Source: Echinococcus granulosus (taxonomy: Eukaryota > Platyhelminthes > Cestoda > Cyclophyllidea > Taeniidae). From it: a stretch of DNA of 64,000 nucleotides. Shown here piece by piece: positions 14,129 to 27,200 of this stretch (the stretch's first letter is position 1; each line of letters begins with the position of its first letter). The notes under the pieces are model-generated. The model was given only the letters and a program-made list of their open reading frames with translations, made no database searches and was not told where the DNA came from. The DNA lies in the NCBI RefSeq assembly GCF_000524195.1, contig NW_020170402.1, forward strand, positions 206,599 to 270,598, in the 5' to 3' direction. The translations under genes and the position numbers were made by a program.

Positions 14129-17039
14129 TTAGATCGCTAAAATAGCATAAGCTGACTAAAAATAGATGGAATTTCTCCCCATAACGCTTATGCTAAAAGA
14201 TGTGCGAAATTTTCCAGACTATTCAATTGAAAAAAGTAATTTTGTCTGTAAAATGCCTTGAAACATTCTCCCCTACCATTTGATTTATTTCCTTCGGATT
14301 AAGTTTTTGGGTTAATAGTTGAGATAGCAAAGACATGCGCCTAAAAAGAGAGTTGGAAGTCAAGAAGTTTTTTTTAGTTATTACCCAGAACTACGTAATT
14401 TCTGGAGTGCTTACAGAAGAAGAACAGGGGAAAACATGTCCTCTATCCTTATTAAGGAAGTAAAAATTTGGACTCCCTTACGCTGGTGTAAGTAAGCGGC
14501 ACTTGCAGGTCCGCGAACGGATTAAACACCCATCACGGTAATTTCTGCCTGTCTAAATTTGTGGGTACATGCAAACTCCACATAATTCATTACGTACTTT
14601 TTCACGATACCAAAGCAAACAGCACATAGTAAAAATCTTTATTATGTGTCTTTCAAGATTTTTTTACCCTTAGAAGCTCCTCTTTGCAGCGAAAATCAAC
14701 GCGAAAGGGGATCATTCCCTACCCCCGCCACTTACATGTGGTCTTGCATTCTTACACCCTTCATTATCAATTTCGTTAATTTTGATTTTAAAGTCTCTCG
14801 TTTTATTACACATTTAACTGAATTGACAGAGTGTAACCTGGTGAAATCGTGCGATCTGACACATTCCGGTCCGTTGTGGCAAATTAATTTACCTCCAACC
14901 GAGATATAAATCTACGGATGTTTCGCTGGAGTAAACGGAGAAAGGGAGAGAGGGAGAGGGATGCCTACTTTTTCACTTGTAAGTATCATGAGAGAATGTA
15001 TTTTTGTAGGCAATTTTAAGATTAAAATGACAAAAATTATTTGTGAGAATTGACGGCAGAAAAACACCATACACTGCAGTTCCAGTCAAGCGAAACAGTT
15101 GTTAAAAGCCACTTTTTGTCCAAAGATACAAACAACCTTATTGGATGCAACGATACTTCGTGAAATTCCAGTCTCTCCTTGAAATTGTGCAACACATGTG
15201 TCCGTTGAATTATTTTGGCATAATGACCCTTGAAACCAAATCGGGGAGGCATTTCTACCTTTGCGGAATGAGTTCAAGATTCTGGGGTTGCATGAGTTCT
15301 TAGGCCTTCCGTTTCCAAGATAAGAGGCGCTCATTATCAAATGACCGAAAATTGCTTCTAGTTCATGGAACACATTTTTGGCTGAACATGTTTCGCTGTT
15401 CCCTNNNNNNNNNNNNNNNNNNNNNNNNNNNNNNNNNNNNNNNNNNNNNNNNNNNNNNNNNNNNNNNNNNNNNNNNNNNNNNNNNNNNNNNNNNNNNNNN
15501 NNNNACAGTGGAAATGTTACAAATTACCATATAAATTAAAATAATAACTCTCTTGGTTATTTATTCGTCCGATTTTAACATACAGGTGGACGCAACCTTC
15601 CAAGAAAAAGTGTTACAGCCTAAATATTAGATCCCACAAACCAGCTAATCATTGAATAATGGCGCCTAGTTACAGTCATCGATAAAGGCAGCGAAAAGAT
15701 CATTCGTACGCCTTTTCAAGACTAGATTTTTTAATTTGCTCAGCCTTCAAGGGGCAGATGATTTGGCTTGATGACGAGTGCGTTTGAGACAACGGGTGAG
15801 CAAGCACGACAATGCCGCCCTAGGGATGATCGGACAGGTTTTCAAGCTTAATTACTTTCCAAGCAAACGATTGCACATACCCTTCCCATTCTCTAAATTA
15901 ATTGCATCTTAAGCCCGTTTTTATTACTTTGCATTCTTAACATTACTCCACTTCTCCTCTGCTTTCTTTGTGGATAAGATGGTCAGTACGGTCAAACTTA
16001 AGGACAATGGCAGGCAACAATGGTCCTGCAAAGGCATATGATAATGATCGAGATTCTTTATGAACAGCGGCGTGAAACAAACGAATGTCTGTCTGTTTAG
16101 GAGACGTCAAACATGGTTCGTACGACGATGAAATATGCGTTCCAAAAACGGCCAAACTTACTTTTGCAAGTGGGATTCCCTAACATAGTGACTCGGACTC
16201 CACTGCCAATCCCGTGAGCATTTTAGTGTGTGAAATGCTTGATCCTGCATAAATGGGATGCAGAGATGAATGCTTCTGTAAAAATAATGGATACAGGAGC
16301 TCGTAAACCTTGACAATGGCTAAAGGTTGGTCCATCCTAAATTCTGGTGACAATTTGAAGCAAGCTGTCCAACCGCACTGACATGTCATTCTGTGCTGAA
16401 ACTCCTCTTTGGATGTTAGTAAATCTTTGAAATAATAGAATAAATGTAGCACTACAGATTATGCTGAAAAGGAAAGAAAGTTTTCATCTTTTGAATGGAA
16501 AATGGCAGTTTCTGGAGCGTAAACAGATTTTTGAAGAGGAATGATATCAAGGTAAACGGATGTCTTAGAGAAGACGTGCAATACTTCATCGAAAAGAATA
16601 AGCAAATACAAATTTTCCGAGTCATTATTCTCTTCTCTGGCGATTTTAATTCGTGCGAGGTCAAAGTTTTACCTACAAGGCTCGTGCGAGGATAATCTAT
16701 CCCTGGCGTTCAAGCTCCCACCAGTCATAAGAATTTTGATTGACCTAAAATGTAACAGGTACAAATGCCATTTTCAAATTAAGTCAAATCGAAATGCCCG
16801 AAAGTCTATTTGATTTTAAAACATAAATACCCATGGAAGATCACGAGGTCAATAGCTGTATCTACACTTTTTACCATACAGGTTCCGGTGCCTTTGTGTA
16901 GGCATTTGACATTTTTGGCAATCTAAGTGCACCCTTCTACAGTTTGCTTAATCGCATGAAACGAGTGCAAATTTTCATTAGAAGTGAACCTTGAAACATG
17001 CCGTTACGGTATATTCCAAATTCCCACCACCTGATAATA
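14129..17039. other. No gene seen; holds gap 1
   Basis: AT-rich intergenic sequence either side of the N run, with a GA-rich patch near 14,935-14,960. Confidence 0.5.
15405..15504. other. Assembly gap 1 (100 N)
   Basis: A run of exactly 100 N, a placeholder of unknown true length. Confidence 0.99.
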
Positions 17040-17214
17040 TGTGGGGCCCCGAGACTTTCCTGAAGACGGGAAAAACAATACTCGGATAGAACAGTAGAGC
17101 TGGGAGGTTACTGGCCTGGCGCGGAGGCCAGATTGCCTAGCAAAGGTACACTGACAGAGCCATAACTACCTCGTCAACAAAATTGAGGTTTAAACAAACG
17201 AATGAGGTATTACA
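17040..17214 (-). mobile_element. TRIM solo LTR
   Basis: TGTGGGGCCCCGAGACTTTCC at the left and GAGGTATTACA at the right match the complemented LTR. No internal sequence adjoins it, so it is probably a product of LTR-LTR recombination. Confidence 0.65.
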
Positions 17215-17349
17215 GATATGCCTTCTTACATGTGTGACATTGGCAACGGGTCCACTCAAATTTATTTAACACCACACAAAGCTAGAGCTTTCCCAAAGGG
17301 AGAATTCGGTAGTGGTTAATGACATCAATGACAAACCGTGTAAATTTGG

Positions 17350-17475
17350 TACTTTGTTAAATTGCGTACTTAACCACACGCCAACCTTTCCGCCTCTAGG
17401 TTTTGCACTTCCGCTTAACGGTGCCGGTATCTGGCCCAGTCAGTAGCTTTCTCCGCCTTCTGTGTACACAAAAAT
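17350..17475 (+). mobile_element. Degenerate TRIM LTR fragment
   Basis: TTTGCACTTCCGCTTAACGG and CAGTAGCTTTCTCCGCCTTCTG resemble the central and 3' parts of the plus-oriented LTR. The start is unclear. Confidence 0.35.
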
Positions 17476-18166
17476 AAACCATACCTCTTAACCGATGGGC
17501 CTAGGTGCGGGCCTAGAAAAGGTTTGAGGCAGTCGCGAATCAAAACCGGGAGAATCAGTTAAAATTTTCTTAATCTTCACCTCCACATATTAGCCAGTGA
17601 TGAAGTGTTGTGAATGGCTACAAACAATTCGAAAATAGGCCAAAGAATAATGATGCATAATTATAATTTAAAGGCATGATATACTTTTATGCATTAAAAC
17701 AATTGCCACTAACCTAAATCAGCAACCAGACATTAGTGAAAGGGTAACGAAAAGTAGCGCATAGGTCAAGTATTTCATGAAAGAGCTTTTTCGCAAATGT
17801 TGCCCTTATTCACTGCATTTAATCAAGAAAATAATATTACACAAGCCCACCAGCTGCCCTACCACCAATTCGATGCAAGGACGCATTGGTGAGACGCAAA
17901 TTCAATTTCCCCTCTCCGTTTCCTCCTCACAGTTGATATTACTTTGCATTATTACTTTGGACAACAGAGGTAGGCTTTTACTCAAGGTCTTTGCTCTTAG
18001 CAAGATTGGGCCAACATGGCAAGTTAAAATTTCGGAAATCATCCTCACTTCTGATGGTTGAAGCTCTGATGCAAAGCTCTCAACTCCTAAGTATTCTTAA
18101 AGTAAATCTTTTTCGATTTTCATGCAAATTTTGCCTTAATATTGGAGATAAAGCAGAAGACGTGTT

Positions 18167-19228
18167 TGTAATGCTTTAAATGTTTGTTTAACGTTCCATT
18201 TTGGTCACGCGGGCATTCAAGGGCATGAACGTTGTACTTTCCACAGCAGCATGGCCCGTGAGGTGTGCCAGTAGCGCCTCATCCTTCTATACATTTATAA
18301 AATACATTCTGTTAATACAACAAGACGTATTTCGCCTTCGGGCAAGGCTTGATGCGCCAAAATAGAACCCGACCCTAAAGTTCAACCACCCTGATTTCCT
18401 CTGCTCAATGTCAAATCTTAACGTGACGGAAGAAGGGCGTTTGCTGCGGCTGGGAGAATCTATGATGACTCTGAAGAGAAGGGGTGAGAATGAAGTCCAC
18501 TTTTGGCAATTATTACAGTTCCGTGAACTTCGGGAATGCCTTTGGCAATTGAAGCAATTGAAGCGTTAATCATCTGGAAAAGTTTGTTACGGAGCTGCTC
18601 AAAGTGCCTGCATGAAGATTTCAATGAGGTGAACACGAGATATCCCCTCACGTCTCTGCTATCAGGATGCAATCTATATAGACATGGTTGGTCAGCACTG
18701 AAGTAGGTTCAACGTGACAATAAAAGACAGCGGTGAATCCTTATCTCACGAAGTTATTTTGAAACCTGTCCTTCATTTAATGACTTTACTATTATACCAG
18801 TGTTCTTACTACTAGCAATGACCATCCAAGAAGACCATTAGGTTTACCTTCTCCCAATATAGTTCTCAACCAGAACGAAACCCCAGACCCAGTAGAACTC
18901 TCAAGAGGGATTAGTAATGCTGCAAGCAAGTTCCTTCTTAGATGAACGCAAATTCTTTGCACCACCGTCTACGACTTGATGGCCAACGAGCGAGGTTGAC
19001 GAAGGAGAGCGCTATTAGCTACGCTCAAAGTGAGAGAGAGGCTATAAAATGCTTTGATTGTTTGTTTATCTCTTCATTTGGGTTTTGTAGGCACTTAGGG
19101 CTCCGTGATTGCACTTTTGCTGAGTGGCATGGCCTCTGAGACAAGTCAATAGCCCCCTAGTCTTTCTCTTTGTCGACAATACATACCCCACTCTAGTATC
19201 ATATCTTCTTTCGTCTTTGGAAATTAAA
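18167..19228 (+). mobile_element. TRIM copy with both LTRs
   Basis: The 5' LTR starts TGTAATGCTTTAAATGTTTG and runs to about 18360. Internal sequence contains GAAGAAGGGCGTTTGCTGCGGCT and the GGAGAGCGCTATTAGCTACGCTC region, then a purine tract. The 3' LTR runs from about 19043 to 19228, truncated at its end. Confidence 0.7.
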
Positions 19229-19824
19229 TTAAATGTGGATTTCATTTGAGTAAATACAGAAGTTAGCTGCAGTAGTGATAAGCACATGAAAGTTCAAACA
19301 CTTTTTAAGGCAAAAAATAGTCCTGCAAGCTATAGTAGTTTACCAGATGTCACGCAAATGTCGTCCAAAAATAAATAAATAAATCGTGTTTTGTTTACGA
19401 AAAGTTTTTTTGGTTGTTAATTAATTAAGTTAGACAATTGATGGAGTTGAAGTACATAAAAGCCTTTAGCTATGACAGTGTCAACCGGTGAGTAGCAGTG
19501 ACAAGATACAAGGGACTTTTGATTCATTGTCCATATTTGCTGCAACACCACTGTAGGCAGTAAAAGCGATTAAATAATCATGGAAACAAACGCAAATTTG
19601 GATAAGATGAATAATAAGGGGTTTAAAATACACCAAAGTAAGTACACCCCCTAGCTTTCTAGTCACCCATTCTGAAAGGTATGTAGTGAAGGTACTTTAA
19701 CCTCACACTGAGACAAAGGTCCCTGTGATAGGTGATTTAACTTATAACCAAGCAGATTAAGTAAATTAACACGGGTCGCAAAGGTCACTGCAGAAGGCAT
19801 ATTAAGAAAATAGAGTCTACTTGA

Positions 19825-19950
19825 AATTCCACAGCGCACTGAGCCTTCCCTGAAGCCGAAGGGAGACATACCACTCGGGCAGAATATGTAATGTCGCCCT
19901 ACAGAAGTGCTGAGGGGGCTACTGACATGGCCCAGAGGCCAGGCCAGAGT
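19825..19950 (-). mobile_element. Partial TRIM LTR
   Basis: CTTCCCTGAAGCCGAAGGG, ACTCGGGCAGAATATGTAAT and CTACTGACATGGCCCAGAGGCC match the complemented LTR; both ends are missing. Confidence 0.5.
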
Positions 19951-21429
19951 TAAGCATGCATTTAAAGCTTTGCAGTACTCCAACAACACTCACTTGATGA
20001 CCTAACAAATGATCCAAATCATTTGCTAAAGATGCATTTTGACGTAACCTTAGGTTCATAAGGCCCTCGAAGTCTCAAATGAATCACGGGTGGAATCTCA
20101 TTTTTTTTTGGCAGAAGGAAGCGAATAGATGCTTAAAGTTGTATTTATGCAGCATGCCAGATGGTGGGGGAGGGGGAGCGAAGAAAGGTTGTTACCAACG
20201 CGGAAATATACTTTTAAGCGCGTAAACAAGGCAAATGATTTCTCCAGTCCACTATATCGCGGCTATATGAGGGGTGCTTTGGGAGGATCAAAATGTGGGC
20301 AATACTGTCGGCCAAAGGCCGTAGTCGGCTTTTACGCTTGCAAAAGTAGGAGCATGAAATAAAGAAATAAGAGTTCTAGACCTTCACAACTAGAAGTAAC
20401 TGTTCTAAATACTGATGGGAGGAATTCTACCTACAAAGCATGGCAGTGGTCAGTAGGACTTCTTGAGTTAAACTTGGCAAGTGCTTACTTTGTAGATTGT
20501 TGAACTCAAACGTCTGTCCAGCAATTTATTTTCCTGATGAAAATTGAGAGGTCAGATTAGGTCTCCTATCAGTTTAACAACTACCCTAGCAAATTTCCGA
20601 AGACATAAGGTGCGGCGTAGTTCATGTTCGCAGAGGCACTTTGAAAGTTACCGTGTTTAGGCATCTAAGGCCACTTTTGCACGCCGAAACCTTCTCTTAA
20701 CTATCAAAGTGCATCCAGACCCCCACCCTTAAATCGGAAAGACAGGTACATATTAGGCGTCGGGGGGGACTAGAAATGTCTAGGTAACAGCCTATGACTG
20801 AACCAAAACAAAGTCAAACTTCCACGTTGCAAATGCCTCCTTTGTCCATTTAAAGCCTTTTAGCCTTCATTTCTGGCCAAATGTGCTTTAAGATCTGCTA
20901 GCATTTTTTTTCATTTTCTAGTCCTATTTGTGGTTTTTCCCTTCGCTAATGTCTTTGAAAAACGTGAGACATTCGCATTTTTATGGCTTAACCTTTTGTA
21001 GACTGTGCGTGTGCGTGGAATAGATGCGAACGGTAGCAAAACAACGCACAAAATGTGTTAGACAGTTGACGAGCGCTTCACAGCAAACTATCATGCAAGT
21101 TGGGGTTGGGCAAATATCAAAATATAAGGCCTTCCTACAAGGAAAAGGCTTCCAATGCTGCAGGTGGATCTCAATCACACTGACTGTTTTACAGAGACAA
21201 AGTCATCGCCTAGTAGTGGCATCAACACAAAAAGAGGTTTAGTGCCTTTAAATCGTAAAATACGTGAGTTCGGCTGAAGATTTTAGCTAACATTTCAAAA
21301 GGTCTTTAATATACGTGTTTGCATTTGTCAGGAGATTTTAAAATTTCTTGCATCGAATGATCTAGTGCCTGGTCACTCCCACCACATGAGTTATTCGCCT
21401 CTGTCCTACATGATGGTCAAAAACTTCCC
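19951..21429. other. No gene seen
   Basis: Intergenic sequence between two TRIM copies; no supported coding frame. Confidence 0.5.
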
Positions 21430-22292
21430 ATTCATTTTTCACTGACAGAAGGGATCGTTCAGTTGATCAGTTGCACAAGGCGCTATATTGATGGAAGCGA
21501 GGGACGATGGGGATGTGCTGCAGATGGGAGTATCTGCAACGACTCCTGCTACTATCACCTCGTCTCCTGCTCTGAAGGAATGCCACTAACAATTAATGCC
21601 ACAGTAGCCGTGAACCATTTAAAAAATCTCGTTACAGATTTGTTAACGCCACCTGCATAAAGATGTTGATCAAGCAGACGCAATTCCTGCTCCAACTCTC
21701 TGCTAGCTGCATAGAACCCAGCTGTGTAAGTGGCTAGGCAGAAGTGAAGTGAGAACAGAGTGGCAAGGAAGAATAGATACGAAATCTTATCCCTTCGAAG
21801 CTATTTTGAACTCCATCCTGTTTTGCATGACTGCTTTTTAGTCAGTGTTCTTATGACTAGAGATGGCCCTAATATAGCCACCAAACAGAACAAGACTGCA
21901 AATCCAGAGAAAATACCAAGGGGGATCAGTTGAAGTTGCAGTCGGATACCTCCGCACTATCACGCGAATTCGGCGACTAGCTGGGTTGATTAGTGGGTGT
22001 TTTCCTTATAACGCCTACTTCGTTGTCAAGGCCGACTCAGGAGGTTGACCACGGGGAGTGCCAGGGTCAACGCTCCAGAAGGAGAGGGAAAGGACTGTGC
22101 AATACTTTGATTGTTTGTCTAACTCTTCGTTCTGGCTTCCTGAGCACTGAAGGCTCCGCCTTTGTGCTTCCTCTGGGTGGCATGGTAACCTGGGCAATGA
22201 CAATGACCCCTTAGCCCTCCCTCATGGCATGTTATATATTATGGCCTAGTATAATGCCTTCTTTTGCCTTCAGGGAAGCCTTGGGGCGCTTC
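21430..22292 (+). mobile_element. TRIM copy lacking the 5' LTR
   Basis: Internal sequence begins near 21430, continues to a purine tract (GAAGGAGAGGGAAAGGA) near 22078, and abuts a 3' LTR at about 22098-22292 (TGCAATACTTTGATTG...GGGGCGCTTCC). Confidence 0.65.
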
Positions 22293-24069
22293 CTTGACGT
22301 CTCGCCAAAAATATGCGGAATATCATTTTATGAAAGAAATATCGCCCCCTTAGTACCTTTACCTTGGATGAACTCATCCAGCTGCCGTTAAAATAACTTA
22401 AATAGTGCCTCACTAGAAAAGAAAAAAAACAAAAGCAAAGCTGAGAATTTTTGACTTCAAAAGAAGTGTTATTTGTCAATCCATCTGCCATACACAGCTG
22501 TCACGAGTTGTCACTAGGAGCACATGCACAATAATAAATATAAATTCGCCTCCCATCCATAATGCTTTTAAATCTATTGTAGAGACCGCAATATAGTTTG
22601 TAATTACTCACGTCTTCATTTACTTTCTTACCTTGAAAATGCCATCACTCAGCTTGATGCAAAATTATGTACTGTTCACCACTCTGTGGCAAGACAAGTG
22701 AACTTCAAGGATGCCCACGGGAAGAAATCTTCATCAAAAAATCCTCTCAAATAAATTTTTTAAATTGTAGAATCCCGAAAGTTTTCACATTGCCAAAAAC
22801 TATTCATTAAATATTTTATTTCTCAAATCACAGCACGATTGCATTTGACTGATATCTGGTGTAATACAGAGCCCACAACCTTTCCACCCCACCCCCAAAC
22901 AACGCGCTGGAACTTACACCGAAGTGGAGAAAGCGCAATTATTTCACCACTTCATAATTACCTTTTATGAAGACAGGTAGAGGTGATCGGCCACCCAGTC
23001 GAGGGGCTCCTGACTTCAATTCAAGCGCAAACAAACATTGTTGTGCACATCCGCAATTAGGTCGTGGCTTTGCTATATAAACATACGTTTTAGCAGCGGA
23101 TGAACACCGACGCCTGCTTGCAAAAACGCTTTAGATATCAGCTGACTTTACAAGGACTAAGATGGAAAAGGCACTTTACTCCAACTTTAGCTTTGAGCAG
23201 CTTGTTTGCACATCTATCGTCATCCTTCAGACCACCATCCCAGCATCGATACCGATTTTGGTGATAAGCAAAGTGCTCCGCTTGTCGCAGTTGCTTGGCT
23301 GGACGAATATAGAGGACTTACCTCCCACATTTAGTTGTAATGTTTAAAAAATGTCAGTGGAACCTATTCAAACTTGGAATTCTGACATTTAACGAGGCAA
23401 TGTAGCAATATAAAGTCTGACAGTATTTGACAACACACGTGGTGGCAGAAGTGACTTCAGTAATACGACAAAAAGATAAAATTTAAGGTCACAGAAAAAA
23501 ATTAGGCACAAATAGACGTTGTAAAATTCTTAATCTTATTTGCCTTACATTTTGATGGTTTCGAACAGACGTGACAGTCGATCTGTTGAATATCAGCGGA
23601 TTAGGCATTAAGCTGAGGGATAGCTTGGTCAAGAATATCGTTAGGTTAAAAAGGAATCATAAAAACCATTCATTCAGCGCATATTCTTGGGGGGTTTATT
23701 TCTGTAAGCTCCAAATTTGAAATAAGTTATGCCTCTAGGAATCAAAAACACACTTAAGGCCAATGAAGTATCCTTACCTAGCTTATTTACGATCTAATTA
23801 GCCTAAACCTTAATTTGAACGATTGGAAGATCCACTAAACCAGTGACCTGATTAAACTTTTAAGAGAAAAAGTGCAGGCTTAGCAGCATCAGGCTCGATA
23901 AAACTTGCATGTGATTCAACAACTAGCACATTGACGCTTATCTTCTTAAAAGAAGGATTTTAAGACTGGTGAATGTCTCACAGAACAAAAAAACCTTTCT
24001 AACATCAGTTTTTGCTAGATTTTGTGAAAAGTAACTCTGATTTCGGTGACATATATTTTTCAAAGTGGA
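22293..24069. other. No gene seen
   Basis: AT-rich. At 23440-23451 TGGTGGCAGAAG repeats the first nine bases of the TRIM primer-binding site outside any TRIM copy. Confidence 0.5.
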
Positions 24070-24200
24070 AGGCAGTGATCCTAAAGAATTCCTCCATCTC
24101 GTATCCTATTAGCTGGCTGCCCATGGCGGCTAACCAATAAGAGGGGGAGAGCTACCAAACCCGTGCCTCCTTTAAGGTCATTTATAACCCCCAATCACCA
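24070..24200 (+). promoter_or_regulatory. Possible promoter / 5' UTR of gene 1
   Basis: Directly upstream of the candidate first exon is a locally GC-richer stretch with an AACCAATAAG box near 24,133, TTTATAACC near 24,180 and two further CAAT motifs just before the ATG. The TATA-like element is too close to the ATG for a standard start site. The call rests on motif clustering and position only. Confidence 0.25.
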
Positions 24201-24294
24201 ATGGCGCGAATGCCTTGTCAAGGTCGTCACGCCAGTGGATTTCAGTCAAACGATCCACTATCGAGGAATTTTAGCTGGCTTACCTGCTCCTCTG
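24201..24294 (+). CDS. Gene 1, candidate first coding exon
   Basis: An ATG with G at +4 opens 31 codons that run into a good donor (TCTG|GTATGT), leaving phase 1. The next recognised exon (28785) needs exactly two bases, so the phase fits. The segment is GC-richer than the surrounding intron. It encodes no known domain: a short Ser- and Arg-containing N-terminus beginning MARMPCQG. CCAAT-like boxes lie just upstream. An alternative first exon is proposed near 26676. No upstream stop argument fixes this start, so it rests on phase and donor quality. Confidence 0.4.
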
Positions 24295-27200
24295 GTATGT
24301 TTCAATTTATTTTGTATTTTTCTAATTTAGCTTTAATTATTAGAGGAGCATTTTAAGCAGTGCTATTTTAGGATAGATAAGTATCCAAGAGAGCAAGTCT
24401 TGATGCTTGTTTACCCTTTTACCATGTCATTGTGATTTGCTTTCACCTTCACGATCGTCAAAATAAATCAGGGTGAGGATGTAAACATGTTTGAGGCTTC
24501 TGCAATTTAGCAAGTCTGTTTTTACTTCTATTTGAGGTTAAAATAGGGTAGGGTAACGCGTAATTTTCTCCATCCAAGCATGGCTCATTTTTAAATAACA
24601 CGTCCTTACCACTTGTCATTAGTCACCTCAAAAACATGACCAAGTTAAAAGTTGGGGAAAAAATAATATGAGGTGGGATTTGGATTATTTTGGCATACAT
24701 AAAATGCACATGAAATGGGTTTTTTCGTTCTCCTGGCTGATATTTTGGGAGGAAATCTGAAAAACATTCTGGTGGTAGTTGTTGTAGTGTGCTTAAGGAC
24801 CAGGGATTTCTTGAACCTGATTGACACAGCGGGTCAACGTAGATTTTCTGTGAATCGTCTTTTGGCATCAAGAATATTTTCCTAAAATTTTCGGATAGAT
24901 TAATCCTACCAGTTTAGGGCTTAGAGACTAGCAAGTTTTTTTACCAGGCTATATTTAGCTTGGTATGCTAATTGACTTCGTAATTATGACAACTGGTTGT
25001 TCGGTTGCTCGTTGTTATGGATTTTAATGTCTTTGTTTGTTTGAAACTAACCTCCCAAAAAATTTCCACCGTTTTTCATTTCCACACTTAATTTCGAAAA
25101 AAAGAGCAATTTTATTATGCTCTCTTTTATTTCTTCAAAATAAATATACCTGGTGAGATCATCGCAGCAGATGTTGCAGAATTTTGGGGAGGAACGGAGG
25201 AAACGAAATGGTTATCACTTACAGGACAAGTTATCCATATCATGAACCAGGATACCACTGAAAGTTTACAGGAAGCAACCGATATACAAGCTTTTTAAAG
25301 TATCCTTTGTACTCGCTCATTTACTCCTACCTTACAGAGCGCGACTAATAAGGCTATCCTCCAGAGAGGAGCCTAACTTTGAGACGTTGGACTAGATTTA
25401 GACATCAAGTCAAGGACGAGAAAGGCGGAGTGTGTGAAGAGGAGACATGTTTCCTATTCTTCCTCTCTCCTATTACCATTTTTGGCAACCAGACTGTCTG
25501 TTTGTGGGCTCGCTGGCCTGCGCCGAAATCGCCAAAAGTGGTGTGGAAAACCCGACAACTCCCTTTTCCTTGCCAAAAAAGACCTCGCAGAAATGTCATG
25601 TGTGCAAGTGAGAAAACGGGTGAATTTTCAAAATGTCATTTGAAATACCGATCAACATTAAACATTTCCCCTCCTCCCGGAAATTAGCACATAATCTTGC
25701 TACATTTTGACGTCTGTCAATAGCCAAGGGTTGATTCCTTTTGGTGAAATCGCAGATAACTTGGACATTCTCAATTTAAAGGAGGGCCTGGTATTTGGGT
25801 ATTGTGGGGAAAATCGACACATCGTTTGCATAATTTATGCCGAACCAACAACACTGCCCATCTACTCTGCTGAAATGCCTGCACCGTAAACATTCGAAAG
25901 TTAGTAGTTTTAACAACTCATTACTTCAGCCTCAAAATTAACCACTTTAAAAACCAAAGGATACCTTTTACAGTTTAAATGTAAATAGTGATAATTGCCT
26001 GTACAATGACGGACTTTTTGAGACTTGAGGGACTCCTGTAATTTCTCAGCTGGAGAAGCAAGGACACCCAAACATGATAGTATAGGTGTTGGATTATCTA
26101 GCTGATCAGTTGCTTATTTAGGTACAATATGGAGATAGTCTCGAGTAAAACAAGTATTCCTTGTAATTTGAAGAGTATATACTTTTCCTGTATATACTGT
26201 GGTGGAGAAATTGGATCGGCGCCTTCCAAGCTTGTAATTTATGGGCAGCACTAACTGCAACTAGAAGATGAGACTCAGTTAAAGACTCTTTGCACACAGC
26301 TCAATCGCCTACTGACTGTCTCGAATAGCTAGTGGCGCCTATAGAAAAGAATTGAACAAATAAAGTCCAGAATGTAGTTGTTCAGACGTTGATAATAAAA
26401 GGGCGATACTACTATTCATTGAATAAGTCTATGACAGATCACTGCTAGAGCGTTGTTTATTTACAGGATTTGGTAATTTTCTGCGACCAAACCGTGTTCC
26501 TTAAAAAAAACTTTTCCTAACAGTTTTGAGATTTTTCAGAAATATGTTTCAGTGTTTAAGGATTTTACCATTTAAAACTGATCTCAAGACTTTGTGCCTA
26601 CTTAAATGCGGCGATTCGCCTAAGTAGCATCGATTGTTTTGTTGTGCCTCTCCTACAAAAGGTGAATAGCACTGTATGAACGCAAGTGAGAAAGCAAGCA
26701 AGAGTGAGGTGGCAGGGATATCTATTGCCCTTCCACCACTTTCAACACTGCCAACGCTTCCACGACTACCGTCGACTGTTGAGAGTCCTTCACTCGCGCC
26801 TCCCCTAAACCAACCACCCAGCCTTCTCAATTGGACCTCCCTCCCCATGCACCTCTCCACGCCTCGGATGGTCTGTCTACGTGCGACTTCACAGTATGTA
26901 ACACTAACTTTAATTACTAAGCATACATAGTTTACGATTCATTTTCTCGAAGACGATGTTGCTTATAATTAAGACTATGTAACTCTTTTTTTGCCCAAGT
27001 CGCATTTTTGTGGGTTGATTTAGTCTTTAAATCACTTTTCATTTGCAAAGGCAGTAAGGCATTTGAATGAAGGATTTTATGTCTCAAACAAACAAAGCCT
27101 CGAGCATTCTTTTTGAAAGTTCATTGAACTCTAGACAAATAGTAAGTCTGGAGAACTTCTCCTATTTCCATAGAGAATGCCTAAAGAATGGAAAGTTAGG

